Below are positions 25,301 to 31,788 of a stretch of 36,809 nucleotides of DNA, in pieces. The position numbers and the translations under genes are program-made. The stretch comes from Oscillospiraceae bacterium (lineage in GTDB: Bacteria; Bacillota_A; Clostridia; Oscillospirales; Oscillospiraceae). How positions within the stretch are numbered: the first letter of the stretch is position 1; each line of letters begins with the position of its first letter. The stretch lies in contig JAILOS010000054.1 of NCBI GenBank assembly GCA_024690695.1, positions 1 to 36,809 of the forward strand. The letters are read 5' to 3'. Below the pieces are notes generated by a model. The model made no database searches. It saw only the letters and a program-made list of their open reading frames with translations, and was not told the DNA's origin.

Positions 25301-27494
25301 CTTCGCCGGCCAGCGCGTCGGCGATCGTGTCGTACGTCGCCTCGGGCTCATGCATCTTGATCTCGCCGGCCACAGTGTTGCGCAGCTGCATCGTGTTGAA
25401 GATGCCCACGGCGCCCGTGAAGTCGATCACGTCGCCGGCCGCCAGCGTCAGCTCGCCGAGGACCGCCTTGTAGATCGGCAGGGTGTTGCCGTCGGTGTCC
25501 TTGACGTTCGTGTTGTTGCCGTCGATCGAGTCGACCGTCAGATTCTTGATGGTGACATAGGTGCAGATGTCCGCGTCGGTCAGCGCCGCCAGCGTCGTCT
25601 CCTTCGCCGTCAGCGTCAGACCCTCGGACTTCTCATAGGTCGCGCCGGAGAGCTCCGGCAGGCCCTTGTAGGTCGCGCGCTTGCCGGTGCCGATCAGCGT
25701 ATCGCCCAGGGCGATATCCGTCGGCGCGGTGCCGAAGTAGAGGCAGATGCCGCCCGTGGAGTCCTGGACGAAAATGTTCTTTCCGTCGACCAGCGTCACG
25801 ACGCCCTTGACCGTGAACTCCGCGTTGGCTTCGCCGGCCAGGGCCTCGGCGATCGTGCTGTAGGGCGCGTGGATCTCGATCTCGTCGGCCACGGTGTTGC
25901 GCAGCTGCTTCGTGTTGAAGATGCCGACCGCGCCCGTGAAGTCGATCACGTCGCCCACAGCCAGCGTCTTGTCGCCGAGGACCGCCTTGTAGATCGGCAG
26001 GGTGTTGCCGTCGGCGTCCTTGACGTTCGTGTTCTGTCCGTCGATCGAGTCGACCGTCAGATTCTTGATAGTGATATAGGTGCAGATGTCCGCGTCGGTC
26101 AGCGCCGCCAGCGTCGTCTCCTTCGCCGTCAGCGTCAGACCCTCGGACTTCTCATAGGTCGCGCCGGAGAGCTCCGGCAGGCCCTTGTAGGTCGCGCGCT
26201 TGCCGGTGCCGACCAGCGTATCGCCCAGGGCGATGTCCGTCGGCGCTGTGCCGAAGTAGAGGCAGATGCCGCCCGTGGAGTCCTGGACGAAAATGTTCTT
26301 TCCGTCGACCAGCGTGACGACGCCCTTGACCGTGAACTCCGCGTTGGCTTCGCCCGCCAGCGCCTCGGCGATCGTGCTGTACGCGCCGTGGATCTTGATC
26401 TCGTCGGCCACGGTGTTGCGCAGCTGCTTCGTGTTGAAGATGCCGACCGCGCCGGTGAAGTCGATCACGTCGCCCACAGCCAGCGTCTTGTCGCCGAGGA
26501 CCGGCTTGAAGATCGGCAGGGTGTTGCCGTCGGCGTCCTTGACGTTCGTGTTGTTGCCGTCGATCGAGTCGACCGTCAGATTCTTGATGGTGACATAGGT
26601 GCAGATGTCCGCGTCGGTCAGCGCCGCCAGCGTCGTCTCCTTCGCCGTCAGCGTGAGGCCGCTGGACTTCTCATAGGTAGCCCCGGAGAGCTCCGGCAGG
26701 CCCTTGTAGGTTGCGCGCTTGCCGGTGGCGACCAGCGTGTCGCCCAGGGAGATGTCCGTCGGCGCGGTGCCGAAGTACAGGCAAATGGCGCCCGTGGAAT
26801 CCTGGACATAGATGTTCTTGCCGTCGACCAGCGTGACGACGCCCTTGACCGTGAACTCCGCGTTGGCTTCGCCCGCCAGCGCCTCGGCGATCGTGTTGGT
26901 CGTCGGCTCCGGCGTCGTCGAGGCCTTCAGCTTCCAGAAGGCGAGCGTCTGCCCGGCGATATTGGTGTGCGCGCTGCCGTCGTCCTTCGGGTTATAGCCG
27001 CGCCAGTCCTGCCCGTTCCCATCTTTGATGTAAACGCCGAGCTGTCGTGTCTTCGAAGCGAAGGGCGTCGTCAGATAGCCATTGTTGAGCGTCCACACGG
27101 TCTTCCCCTCGCCGATGCGGATGCCGTTGTTGGCGTCCGTGCACAGAAGGGTGCCGTTTGGCCCGGTGAAGACGCGGCCGCCCTCGGTGTCGGGATCGGC
27201 CTTGCAGCTCCAGCCGTAGGCCGCGGCGGAGACGCCCGTGATCACGCCGTCCTTCAGCGTGACCGTCGTCGCCACAGGCGGCTTGCCCGACTCGGTCGTC
27301 GAGTTCGGCAGGATCCAGGTCGTGTCGCCCTTCGTCATCGTGACCGCGACGGTGTCGTCGTCGGTGATGTCCGCGAAGGCCACGGAGACCCATTCGTCCT
27401 CTCCGGCAGCAAGCGCGGAGACCGGCAGCAGGGAGACCAGCATGCCGACCAGCAGCAGCGCCGCGAGGAGCCTGCTCAAAGAGCGTTTCTTCAT
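19317..27494 (-). CDS. Giant cell-surface protein: tandem OB-fold repeats, CehA/McbA-like PHP phosphoesterase domain, C-terminal anchor
   Basis: 2725 residues with a signal peptide (ends VSALAA). Approximate order: 30-195 N-terminal module of unknown fold; 199-890 four tandem repeats (173, 173, 176 spacing) starting TIAEALAGEANAEFTVKGVV, of the YhcR/DUF6359 OB-fold type; 890-1220 two related modules beginning AKVVIYN/AEVVIYN; 1230-1410 Ig-like; 1410-1690 PHP domain with LHSHTAEYSDGQG, FTDHSNYF, GFEMTW then GHINTFN, FNHPGT, EVGNGEG and NNQDNHKG; 1690-1860 adhesion-type beta domain; 1865-2180 an amidotransferase-like region (IGVDASHYNEYV); 2183-2390 a further OB-type pair; 2395-2465 Fn3-associated; 2466-2545 Listeria-Bacteroides type repeat (GGWYTEKDGG); 2700-2720 membrane helix plus KKK tail. 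No LPXTG is present; GDPAATG precedes the helix. Probably an exported phosphoesterase or nuclease; substrate unknown. Confidence 0.85.
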   Translation of the reverse strand: MKKRSLSRLLAALLLVGMLVSLLPVSALAAGEDEWVSVAFADITDDDTVAVTMTKGDTTWILPNSTTESGKPPVATTVTLKDGVITGVSAAAYGWSCKADPDTEGGRVFTGPNGTLLCTDANNGIRIGEGKTVWTLNNGYLTTPFASKTRQLGVYIKDGNGQDWRGYNPKDDGSAHTNIAGQTLAFWKLKASTTPEPTTNTIAEALAGEANAEFTVKGVVTLVDGKNIYVQDSTGAICLYFGTAPTDISLGDTLVATGKRATYKGLPELSGATYEKSSGLTLTAKETTLAALTDADICTYVTIKNLTVDSIDGNNTNVKDADGNTLPIFKPVLGDKTLAVGDVIDFTGAVGIFNTKQLRNTVADEIKIHGAYSTIAEALAGEANAEFTVKGVVTLVDGKNIFVQDSTGGICLYFGTAPTDIALGDTLVGTGKRATYKGLPELSGATYEKSEGLTLTAKETTLAALTDADICTYITIKNLTVDSIDGQNTNVKDADGNTLPIYKAVLGDKTLAVGDVIDFTGAVGIFNTKQLRNTVADEIEIHAPYSTIAEALAGEANAEFTVKGVVTLVDGKNIFVQDSTGGICLYFGTAPTDIALGDTLIGTGKRATYKGLPELSGATYEKSEGLTLTAKETTLAALTDADICTYVTIKNLTVDSIDGNNTNVKDTDGNTLPIYKAVLGELTLAAGDVIDFTGAVGIFNTMQLRNTVAGEIKMHEPEATYDTIADALAGEANAEFTVKGVVTLVDGKNIYIQDSTGGICLYFGTAPTDIARGDTLVGTGTRDTYRGLPELKNATYEKSSGLTLTAKETTLGALTEADICTFVTIKDLTVDSIDGSNTVVKDAEGKTMPIYKAVLGDKTLAVGDVIDFTGAVGMFNTMQLRNMEADDIVIHGAAAPGPLAELVEGAKVVIYNPNSGTAINADSSGDYRLKATAVTVTEGKVTDATEDLIWTIGKQGEAWTFTNGSRVISAWLNESNGKQYVELTVNPSYNENTASGWTVVTCSAENNTFYVYSSTLETDKGHCYIEAWTYNSEPVFSGYSVSEDKLGEEAYGLQFIPAEAVETPETVIADGAEVVIYNASDSKSIGFEPEMGEGSLAAIKTEIADGKALPENGAYVFTVKVEGETYVFQNGGKYLATNDSEALFLAETLDDYARWTLTKRGDGYIIYNKAAKYNGNPVCIEYFSDKFSGWTFKAADAAIFLFNFYPLGEGVEVREGIVQAPQVVFDCEDSRCVGQDYTGRFTLDDLAESISELKMTFTAGDKSGEVALTVEGKTATFTIAAADIDGETPAEKLILTVEAKNSYEISYTGTKEVSNLDEPFFGAFTPASNAQTGADKRPVISIEIGNVGEEPTVTMTLNGEKVEAVFAEGVLSYTPAADLADGRVNVHVEVMRKDGVRAEKNWHFTVGAATYQLYFGQLHSHTAEYSDGQGTLKSALDYVASLPVSANVQFVAFTDHSNYFDTTSAANPKEALHDKSKMTADSAAKWNTYKETVAAFNESQGDVVAIAGFEMTWSGGPGHINTFNSDGLVSRNNSELNNKTGDAGMKLYYSTLSQAEGANTISQFNHPGTTFGTFSDFSYWDPVTDSRIFLVEVGNGEGAIGAGGYYPSYEQYTIALDKGWHVAPTNNQDNHKGRWGNANDARDVILTNDFSEQGIYDAIRAMRVYATEDKNLSIFYTLNGEQMGTIFSEENKPEQVNIRVLVDDPDSRDSISKVEVIVNSGKVAYTWNDPTELAKGELTVTLEPTYTYYYIKVTEGDGDLAVTAPVWIGESLKLGISEFTSSVDTPVTNEELTLNATFFNSESKDATIKSLVYTTQGSVILGSDTETRTLAAGSTLTVGFPFTPTEAKLTKVTVTAVIELDGEEYTYTAEVELDVKDADSLVYIGVDASHYNEYVAGNYKDSMGNFGALAAEYGVRLVMLRTSEELVSAAANEKFVALIFTAPSRRLSAAQTNPGVYSAEELAAVKAFNEKGGMVIVAGWSDHYENFPVILNNAEIKHMAETQNELLAALGSSARLGDDGVLDNEYNGGQSQRLYLSGYNFDSFLLDRVEYDAEHAHDKLYTELYSNYGGCSVYFVSGEAQTAEIPGTATPVVYGFATTTIADQDGDGKTVGIPYPVGEAENRALVMATEQLEGKGLIVVSGAAFMSNFEVQAQASDNGSEKNYSNYKICENLLNALNPVQVTPIAEVYKTTIEKGEGYKFTIEGVVTSNASGYDKDTAFFDCIYVQDETGGICCFPVAGVYKVGDRVRITGSTDSYQGEPELQVTSIELLGDATPVEPTTITAAQLNERSVEGSLVTISGTIEEIEKSSEGVVENIFVKDAEGKTARVFIDGYITSAKEIADCVVGAQITATGLASFDNTYGTDEARFPRIRVRDRDDIVCTAPAEEEKPAKPTSDTKSGTVEAGTVVTFTTDTEGADIYYSTDGGKTWTKGDTLTVDKTMTVRVKSVKGDKESGVVAYTFTVPEVDKSVTITLDPCGGTMKDADKKVKTDKEGKIESLPKAEPKTVDVVFGGWYTEKDGGLRVLAGDVLTEDTTLYARWFEYRVVVTEGLVYSDELKAVLKTIPTVEKLQESMLQTAKTKMAAGKSIKGQAYYNLVIEYYDGTSWFPLEYENFPAKGILVTMNVPSKAPNNGTFYALHIIGSGPKIGRGETPTVTKTRDNKQLMFTVTGASPLMIFWIVGAGTGGTGKASGDPAATGLWVALMCASAAALAVVLIYRKKKIRS
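24820..26900 (-). repeat. Four tandem about 519-528 bp repeats inside the giant gene
   Basis: Repeat starts lie near 26890, 26371, 25852 and 25324 (minus strand), encoding copies of the OB-fold module. Copies 2 and 3 are almost identical in DNA over long stretches (for example the regions around 25920-26060 and 26440-26570), which suggests recent duplication or gene conversion and makes copy-number change likely. Confidence 0.85.
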
Positions 27495-27805
27495 GAGAGT
27501 ACCTCCTTGAAGATTTCTTCGATCGCGAAAGCTTTTTCCAATCGAGTGTTTCTCTTATGTAAACTTATTCGCATACATATACAGCAAATATTATAGCAGA
27601 TTTTTTTCAAATTGCCAGTGAAAAATCGAAAAAAACCGATCGAATTTCTTAAAATTTCCGGAACTTTTTTATGTAAACTGTCCAAAGCGGCCGCCCGCCT
27701 CAAAATCCTTGAAAAGCCTGTTGCCGGGCCGCTTTTTCGCGTTTCCGCTTCGTCTGCGGTCTGTTTCTTTTTCGTAACTTTTTTGGCAAATTCGTCCTCT
27801 GCGTC
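27495..27805. other. AT-rich divergent intergenic region (giant gene / yibE-like gene)
   Basis: No gene was recognised in this region, which is far richer in A/T than its surroundings. It holds the minus-strand promoter at 27590-27618, a leader of about 88 nt with GGAGG before the ATG at 27494, and two copies of TTATGTAAACT (27555-27565, 27669-27679) on either side of that promoter. Function of the copies is unknown. Confidence 0.6.
27590..27618 (-). promoter_or_regulatory. Promoter of the giant surface gene
   Basis: On the minus strand CTGGCA (27618-27613), 17-bp spacer containing an A7 run, perfect TATAAT (27595-27590). Confidence 0.75.
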
Positions 27806-27834
27806 TTGACAGGGGAACGGGCGCTTGCTATGCT
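27806..27834 (+). promoter_or_regulatory. Promoter of the YibE/F gene
   Basis: Perfect TTGACA (27806-27811), 17-bp spacer, TATGCT (27829-27834). The leader contains an 18-bp perfect GC palindrome (CCGGAGCCGCGGCTCCGG, 27849-27866) just before the AAAGGAGG ribosome site. Confidence 0.85.
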
Positions 27835-27885
27835 GTAGAAAAACGCGCCGGAGCCGCGGCTCCGGAGGAAAAGGAGGGCTGTTCC

Positions 27886-29115
27886 GTGACGCCAAAGCGC
27901 CCGCGGCGCACGGCCGCGCAATTTTTCAAAGAGGAAAAATGGGGGCTTCTGCTGCTGCTGGTCCTCGGGCTGGTGATCGCCCTTCTCCGGGTGCGGCTGG
28001 CCGGCCCGGCGGAGCCGGCGCCGGAGTCCGGCAGCTTCGTCGAGTATGAAAAGGGCCTCGTCGCGGAGGTGTATTCCGACACGACGGAGGAGGACGCGCG
28101 CGTCGAGGGCGCGCTGCGCGGCGAGCAGATGCTGAGCGTGGAGGTGCTGACCGGGCGCTACAAGGGGACGTTCCTCCTGGCCAACAACTACATCGGCCCG
28201 CTCTACGGCGTCGCGCTGCAGGAGGACGACGAGGTCGCGCTGATGATCAGCACCTACGACAGCGGCGAGGTCCGGGCCGACGTGCACGAGTACAACCGCG
28301 TCCCGGCGCTGATCTGGGTGCTCGTGCTGTTTCTGCTGATCACGCTGGCCGTCGGCGGGCGCACCGGGGCGAAGTCCCTGGTCGCGCTGGCGCTGACGGT
28401 GTTCTGCCTGTTCTACCTGCTGATCCCGATGCTGCTGCGCGGCGCGCCGACGCTGCCGAGCGTGTTTGCAATCTGCGCGCTGATCGCGGCGCTGAGCTTT
28501 ACGCTGCTCGGCGGGCTGCACCGCAAGAGCGTCTGCGCCCTGCTGGGCACGCTCGCCGGCACGGCGCTGGCGCTGGTCTTCGGCCTGCTGGCCCAGAAGC
28601 TGGCCCGCGTGGACGGCCTGCGCATCCCCCAGGTCGAGATGCTGCTGAACCTGCGGCAGAGCGGCACGCCGATCGGGCTGCGGGGCCTGCTGGTCGGCGG
28701 GCTCGTCATCAGCGCGCTCGGCGCGGTGATGGACGTGGCGATGAGCATCTCCTCCGCGCTGGAGGAGATCCATATTGCGAACCCCGCCTACCGGGCAAGG
28801 GAGCTCTTCCGCTCCGGCATGAACATCGGGCGCGACATGGTGGGCACGATGACGAACACGCTGATCCTCGCCTTCATCGGCAGCAGCTTCATGCTGACGA
28901 TCTATCTGTACTCGCTGGGGCTGTCGTTTTACAATCTGGCCCCCTCGGCCTACGTCGCGGTGGAGCTGATCAGCGGCGTGGCGAGCAGCGCCGGCATGAT
29001 CCTCGCGATCCCGCTGACGGCGCTCGTCAGCGCGCTGCTGCTCGGCCGCGATCCGGTCCCGGCGCCGGCCGAGCCCCGAAAACAGCCGCGGGGAAACGCG
29101 AAGCGCACTTCATAA
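27886..29115 (+). CDS. YibE/F-like multipass membrane protein
   Basis: 409 residues starting at a GTG behind AAAAGGAGGGCTGTTCC. One N-terminal helix (WGLLLLLVLGLVIALL), an extracytoplasmic region of about 90 residues (DTTEEDARVEGALRGEQ, with a GRYKG turn), then seven or more helices from about residue 143. The family core is visible: GALMDVAMS-type (LGAVMDVAMSISSALEEI), RSGMNIGRDMVGTMTNTLIL and the C-terminal GVASSAGMILAIPLTAL. YibE/F (PF07907) function is not established; a transporter role is inferred from topology. Monocistronic, with its own promoter and terminator. Confidence 0.9.
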   Translation: MTPKRPRRTAAQFFKEEKWGLLLLLVLGLVIALLRVRLAGPAEPAPESGSFVEYEKGLVAEVYSDTTEEDARVEGALRGEQMLSVEVLTGRYKGTFLLANNYIGPLYGVALQEDDEVALMISTYDSGEVRADVHEYNRVPALIWVLVLFLLITLAVGGRTGAKSLVALALTVFCLFYLLIPMLLRGAPTLPSVFAICALIAALSFTLLGGLHRKSVCALLGTLAGTALALVFGLLAQKLARVDGLRIPQVEMLLNLRQSGTPIGLRGLLVGGLVISALGAVMDVAMSISSALEEIHIANPAYRARELFRSGMNIGRDMVGTMTNTLILAFIGSSFMLTIYLYSLGLSFYNLAPSAYVAVELISGVASSAGMILAIPLTALVSALLLGRDPVPAPAEPRKQPRGNAKRTS

Positions 29116-29122
29116 CGCAGCA

Positions 29123-29149
29123 GGGAGGGCTTGTCCCTCCCGTTTTTTT
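29123..29149 (+). terminator. Terminator of the YibE/F gene
   Basis: GGGAGGG (29123-29129) pairs with CCCTCCC (29135-29141), followed by G and T7. Confidence 0.9.
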
Positions 29150-29174
29150 CGCCGGTCCCGTCCTCCGCACAGCA

Positions 29175-29223
29175 AACAAAAGCCGGGCGAGCGTGGGTGC
29201 ATGATCCCTCGCTCGCCCGGTTT
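29175..29223 (-). terminator. Terminator of the DUF853 gene
   Basis: CCGGGCGAGCG (29183-29193) pairs with CGCTCGCCCGG (29210-29220), with a near-perfect inner extension. On the minus strand it is followed by CTTTTGTTT. A short TTT on the plus side may add back-up termination for the opposite gene. Confidence 0.7.
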
Positions 29224-29247
29224 CCCGTAAACGGAAAGCCGACCGGC

Positions 29248-30942
29248 TTATTTCTTGTTGCCGAACAGGCCGCGGATGATGCCGCGGGCGCCGGAGCGCA
29301 TCACGGTGCTCAGGGCGTTGGTGGCGGCGCGCTTGGCCATCGTGCCGGCGGAGACGGTCTTGCCGCCGGTGACGGAGTTGACGATGTTGGTCGTCACGGA
29401 GCCGGCCACGGAGGACGCGGCGTTGGACGCGGCGCGCTGGAAGGTGTTGGTAACGGCCTTCTTTTTCTTGTCGGCCTCGCGGGCGGCCTGCAGCGCGGCC
29501 TTCTCCTCGGCCTTCGCGGCGGCGGCGGCCTCCTTCTCGGCGGCGCGGGCCGCGGCGGCCTCTTCTCTCTGACGCTGCTTCTCGGCGGCGGCCTCCTCCT
29601 TCTGGCGCTGCTTTTCGGCGGCGGCCTCCTCGGCCTCGCGGCGGCGCTGCTCCTCGAGCTCCTCGTTGGCGCGGATCAGGATCTCATAGGCGGATTCGCG
29701 GTCCACCGGCGTGCGGTACTTGACGTCGAATTCGTCGGCGGTGACGAGGGCCTTGACCTCGCTCTCCTCCGCCGCGCCCATCAGGCTCTGCGGCGGGAGG
29801 ATCCTCGCGCGCTCGACGATCGTCGGGATGCCCTTCTCGTCGAGGAAGCTGACCAGCGCCTCGCCGACGCCGAGCTCCATCAGCGTTTTCTCGGTGTCGA
29901 AGCTCTCGTTCACGCGGAAGGCGGCGGCAGCGGCGCGCACGGCCTTCTGCTCGGCCGGGGTGTAGGCGCGCAGCGCGTGCTGCACGCGGTTCGAGAGCTG
30001 GGCCAGCACCTCGTTCGGGATATCGCTGGGGCTCTGGCTGATGAAGTAGACGCCCACGCCCTTCGAGCGGATCAGCTTGACGACCTGCACGATCTTCTGC
30101 ACCAGCGCGCGGTTGGCGCCGTTGAAGAGCAGATGCGCCTCGTCGAAGAAGAAGATCATGCGGGGCTTTTCAAGGTCGCCGACCTCGGGCAGCTTCTCGT
30201 AAAGCTCGGTGAGCATCCAGAGCAGGAAGGTGGAGTACACGGTGGGGCTCTGGATCAGGCGGGTGCTGGAGAGGATGTTGATCGTGCCGCGCCCGTCGAA
30301 ATCGGTGCGCATCCAGTCGCGGATGTCGAGATCGGGCTCGCCGAAGAACTGCTCGCCGCCCTCGCCCTCAAAGGCCAGCAGCGCGCGCTGGATGGCGCCG
30401 ACGCTGGCGGCGGAGACGTTGCCGTACATCGTCGTGAACTCCGCGCGGTTGTCGCCGACGAACTGGAGCATCGCGCGCAGGTCCTTCAGATCGAGCAGCA
30501 GCAGACCGTGCTCGTCGGCCACCTTGAAGACGATGTTCAGCACGCCCGTCTGGATTTCGGTGAGGTTCAGCAGTCTGCCCAGCAGCGTCGGCCCCATGTC
30601 GGAGATCGTGACGCGCACCGGGTGGCCCATCTCGCCGAAGATGTCCCAGAAGCGGGTGGGATAGCCCTGATAGCGGAAGTTCTCGATGCCGAAGCGCTCG
30701 ATGCGGCGCTGCATGTCCTCGGTATCGCGGCCGGGGCGGCACATGCCGGACAGGTCGCCCTTCACGTCGGCCAGGAACACGGGCACGCCCATGTCGGAGA
30801 AGGACTCGGCCATGACCTTCATCGTGATCGTCTTGCCGGTGCCGGTGGCGCCGGCGATCAGGCCGTGGCGGTTGGCCATCTCGGGCAGCAGGAACAGGTT
30901 CTTGTCGGACTGAGCCATCCAGATCTTTTTATCTAAAAACAT
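29248..30942 (-). CDS. HerA-like ATPase, DUF853 (YjgR) family
   Basis: The start is the ATG at 30942 behind GGGGGGACCGCT, giving 564 residues ([15 protein letters not shown]). Walker A is [12 protein letters not shown] (about 22-33) and Walker B is [17 protein letters not shown]853 features include [52 protein letters not shown] and [25 protein letters not shown] long charged Ala/Glu/Lys/Gln coiled coil ([20 protein letters not shown], about 425-490) precedes a C-terminal [12 protein letters not shown] segment and basic tail. HerA-like proteins are hexameric DNA translocases usually paired with NurA; no nuclease partner is nearby, and DUF853 substrates are unknown. It has its own promoter and terminator. 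Confidence 0.92.
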   Translation of the reverse strand: MFLDKKIWMAQSDKNLFLLPEMANRHGLIAGATGTGKTITMKVMAESFSDMGVPVFLADVKGDLSGMCRPGRDTEDMQRRIERFGIENFRYQGYPTRFWDIFGEMGHPVRVTISDMGPTLLGRLLNLTEIQTGVLNIVFKVADEHGLLLLDLKDLRAMLQFVGDNRAEFTTMYGNVSAASVGAIQRALLAFEGEGGEQFFGEPDLDIRDWMRTDFDGRGTINILSSTRLIQSPTVYSTFLLWMLTELYEKLPEVGDLEKPRMIFFFDEAHLLFNGANRALVQKIVQVVKLIRSKGVGVYFISQSPSDIPNEVLAQLSNRVQHALRAYTPAEQKAVRAAAAAFRVNESFDTEKTLMELGVGEALVSFLDEKGIPTIVERARILPPQSLMGAAEESEVKALVTADEFDVKYRTPVDRESAYEILIRANEELEEQRRREAEEAAAEKQRQKEEAAAEKQRQREEAAAARAAEKEAAAAAKAEEKAALQAAREADKKKKAVTNTFQRAASNAASSVAGSVTTNIVNSVTGGKTVSAGTMAKRAATNALSTVMRSGARGIIRGLFGNKK

Positions 30943-30974
30943 AGCGGTCCCCCCAATATAATGTGTGTATCTGT

Positions 30975-31003
30975 ATGATAGCACACATTTTTCTTTCGCA
31001 CAA
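30975..31003 (-). promoter_or_regulatory. Promoter of the DUF853 gene
   Basis: On the minus strand TTGTGC (31003-30998), 17-bp spacer, TATCAT (30980-30975). Confidence 0.65.
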
Positions 31004-31019
31004 GCCGGGATGCAATATT

Positions 31020-31637
31020 TTACGTCGCTTTCGGGCACGCAGGCAGCAGCGTCGTCCCCTCGGGGTAATCCAGCGGATCAAAGCGGTTCCCTTCCGCCCG
31101 GACGACCTGCCCGCGCAGCTTCAGAAACTCCTCGGCCGGGGCGATCACCTCGTAGCCGAAGCCCGGCCCGCGGTAGTGCATCGGCACCGTGAGGCGCGGC
31201 TTTAGCGCGCGGCAGAGCGCGTCCGCCTCCGCGGGGCCGATCGTGTAATGGCCGCCCACCGGGATCAGCAGCACGTCCACGCGCCCGAGCGCGGCGAGCT
31301 GCCCCGCGTCAAGGGCGTGGCCGAGGTCGCCCAGGTGTGCGACGCGCAGCCCCTCGGCCTCGACCGTGCGGATCAGGTTTTTGCCGCGCAGGAGGCCCTT
31401 CTTCCCGTCGTGGAAGCAGGGAATCTCCGTCACGGAGAAGGCGGGCTCCCGTCCGCTCAGCTTCACGCCGACGGCGTAGCTGTGGTCGTGATGGCCGTGG
31501 CTGCACAGCACCGCGTCGGCCGTCAGCGGCGGCAGCGCCAGCCCCGGCACCGAGCCGGGCTCGTAGGGATCGAAAACGGCGGAGCCCTCCCGGGACTCCA
31601 GCAGGAAACAGGCGTGACCCAACCAGGTCAGCTTCAT
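31020..31637 (-). CDS. Metallo-beta-lactamase-fold hydrolase (UlaG/UPF0173-like)
   Basis: 205 residues from the ATG at 31637 ([15 protein letters not shown]). ATG 31643 is also in frame with a shorter spacing to AAGGAG. The zinc motif is [13 protein letters not shown] (H-x-H-x-D-H). Downstream ligands are in [12 protein letters not shown] (D), [12 protein letters not shown] (the G-G-H strand), and [11 protein letters not shown] (final His). Length fits the single-domain YfiN/UlaG-like metal-dependent hydrolases. Substrate unknown. It is divergent from the VanY-like gene across a 150-bp shared promoter region. Confidence 0.9.
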   Translation of the reverse strand: MKLTWLGHACFLLESREGSAVFDPYEPGSVPGLALPPLTADAVLCSHGHHDHSYAVGVKLSGREPAFSVTEIPCFHDGKKGLLRGKNLIRTVEAEGLRVAHLGDLGHALDAGQLAALGRVDVLLIPVGGHYTIGPAEADALCRALKPRLTVPMHYRGPGFGYEVIAPAEEFLKLRGQVVRAEGNRFDPLDYPEGTTLLPACPKAT

Positions 31638-31689
31638 GCGCATCGCGCTCCTTTCGCACTCGGATCTCGGGCGGACGGCCGCCCCTGTC

Positions 31690-31718
31690 ATTGTAGCAGG
31701 CTTTTCGCCCGTCGGCAA
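31690..31718 (-). promoter_or_regulatory. Promoter of the metallo-beta-lactamase-fold gene
   Basis: On the minus strand TTGCCG (31718-31713), 17-bp spacer, TACAAT (31695-31690). Confidence 0.7.
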
Positions 31719-31728
31719 GATTTTTCGG

Positions 31729-31757
31729 TTGACCTTGTTTCCGGGGAATGCTAATAT
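31729..31757 (+). promoter_or_regulatory. Promoter of the VanY-like gene
   Basis: TTGACC (31729-31734), 17-bp spacer, TAATAT (31752-31757). Its -35 is only 10 bp from the -35 of the divergent promoter. Confidence 0.75.
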
Positions 31758-31788
31758 ATGGGGAGAAAAACGTTTCGGGAGGCCGATC

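Noticed and set aside
24820..26900. CRISPR array or satellite DNA
   Set aside because: The repeats are about 520 bp, in frame and encode an OB-fold module.
19575..27596. A 2673-codon open frame on the plus strand opposite the giant surface gene
   Set aside because: Its translation is rich in Arg, Ala, Val, Asp and Gly without domains or a ribosome site; the minus-strand protein has a signal peptide, recognisable domains and an anchor. It is a GC-driven shadow.
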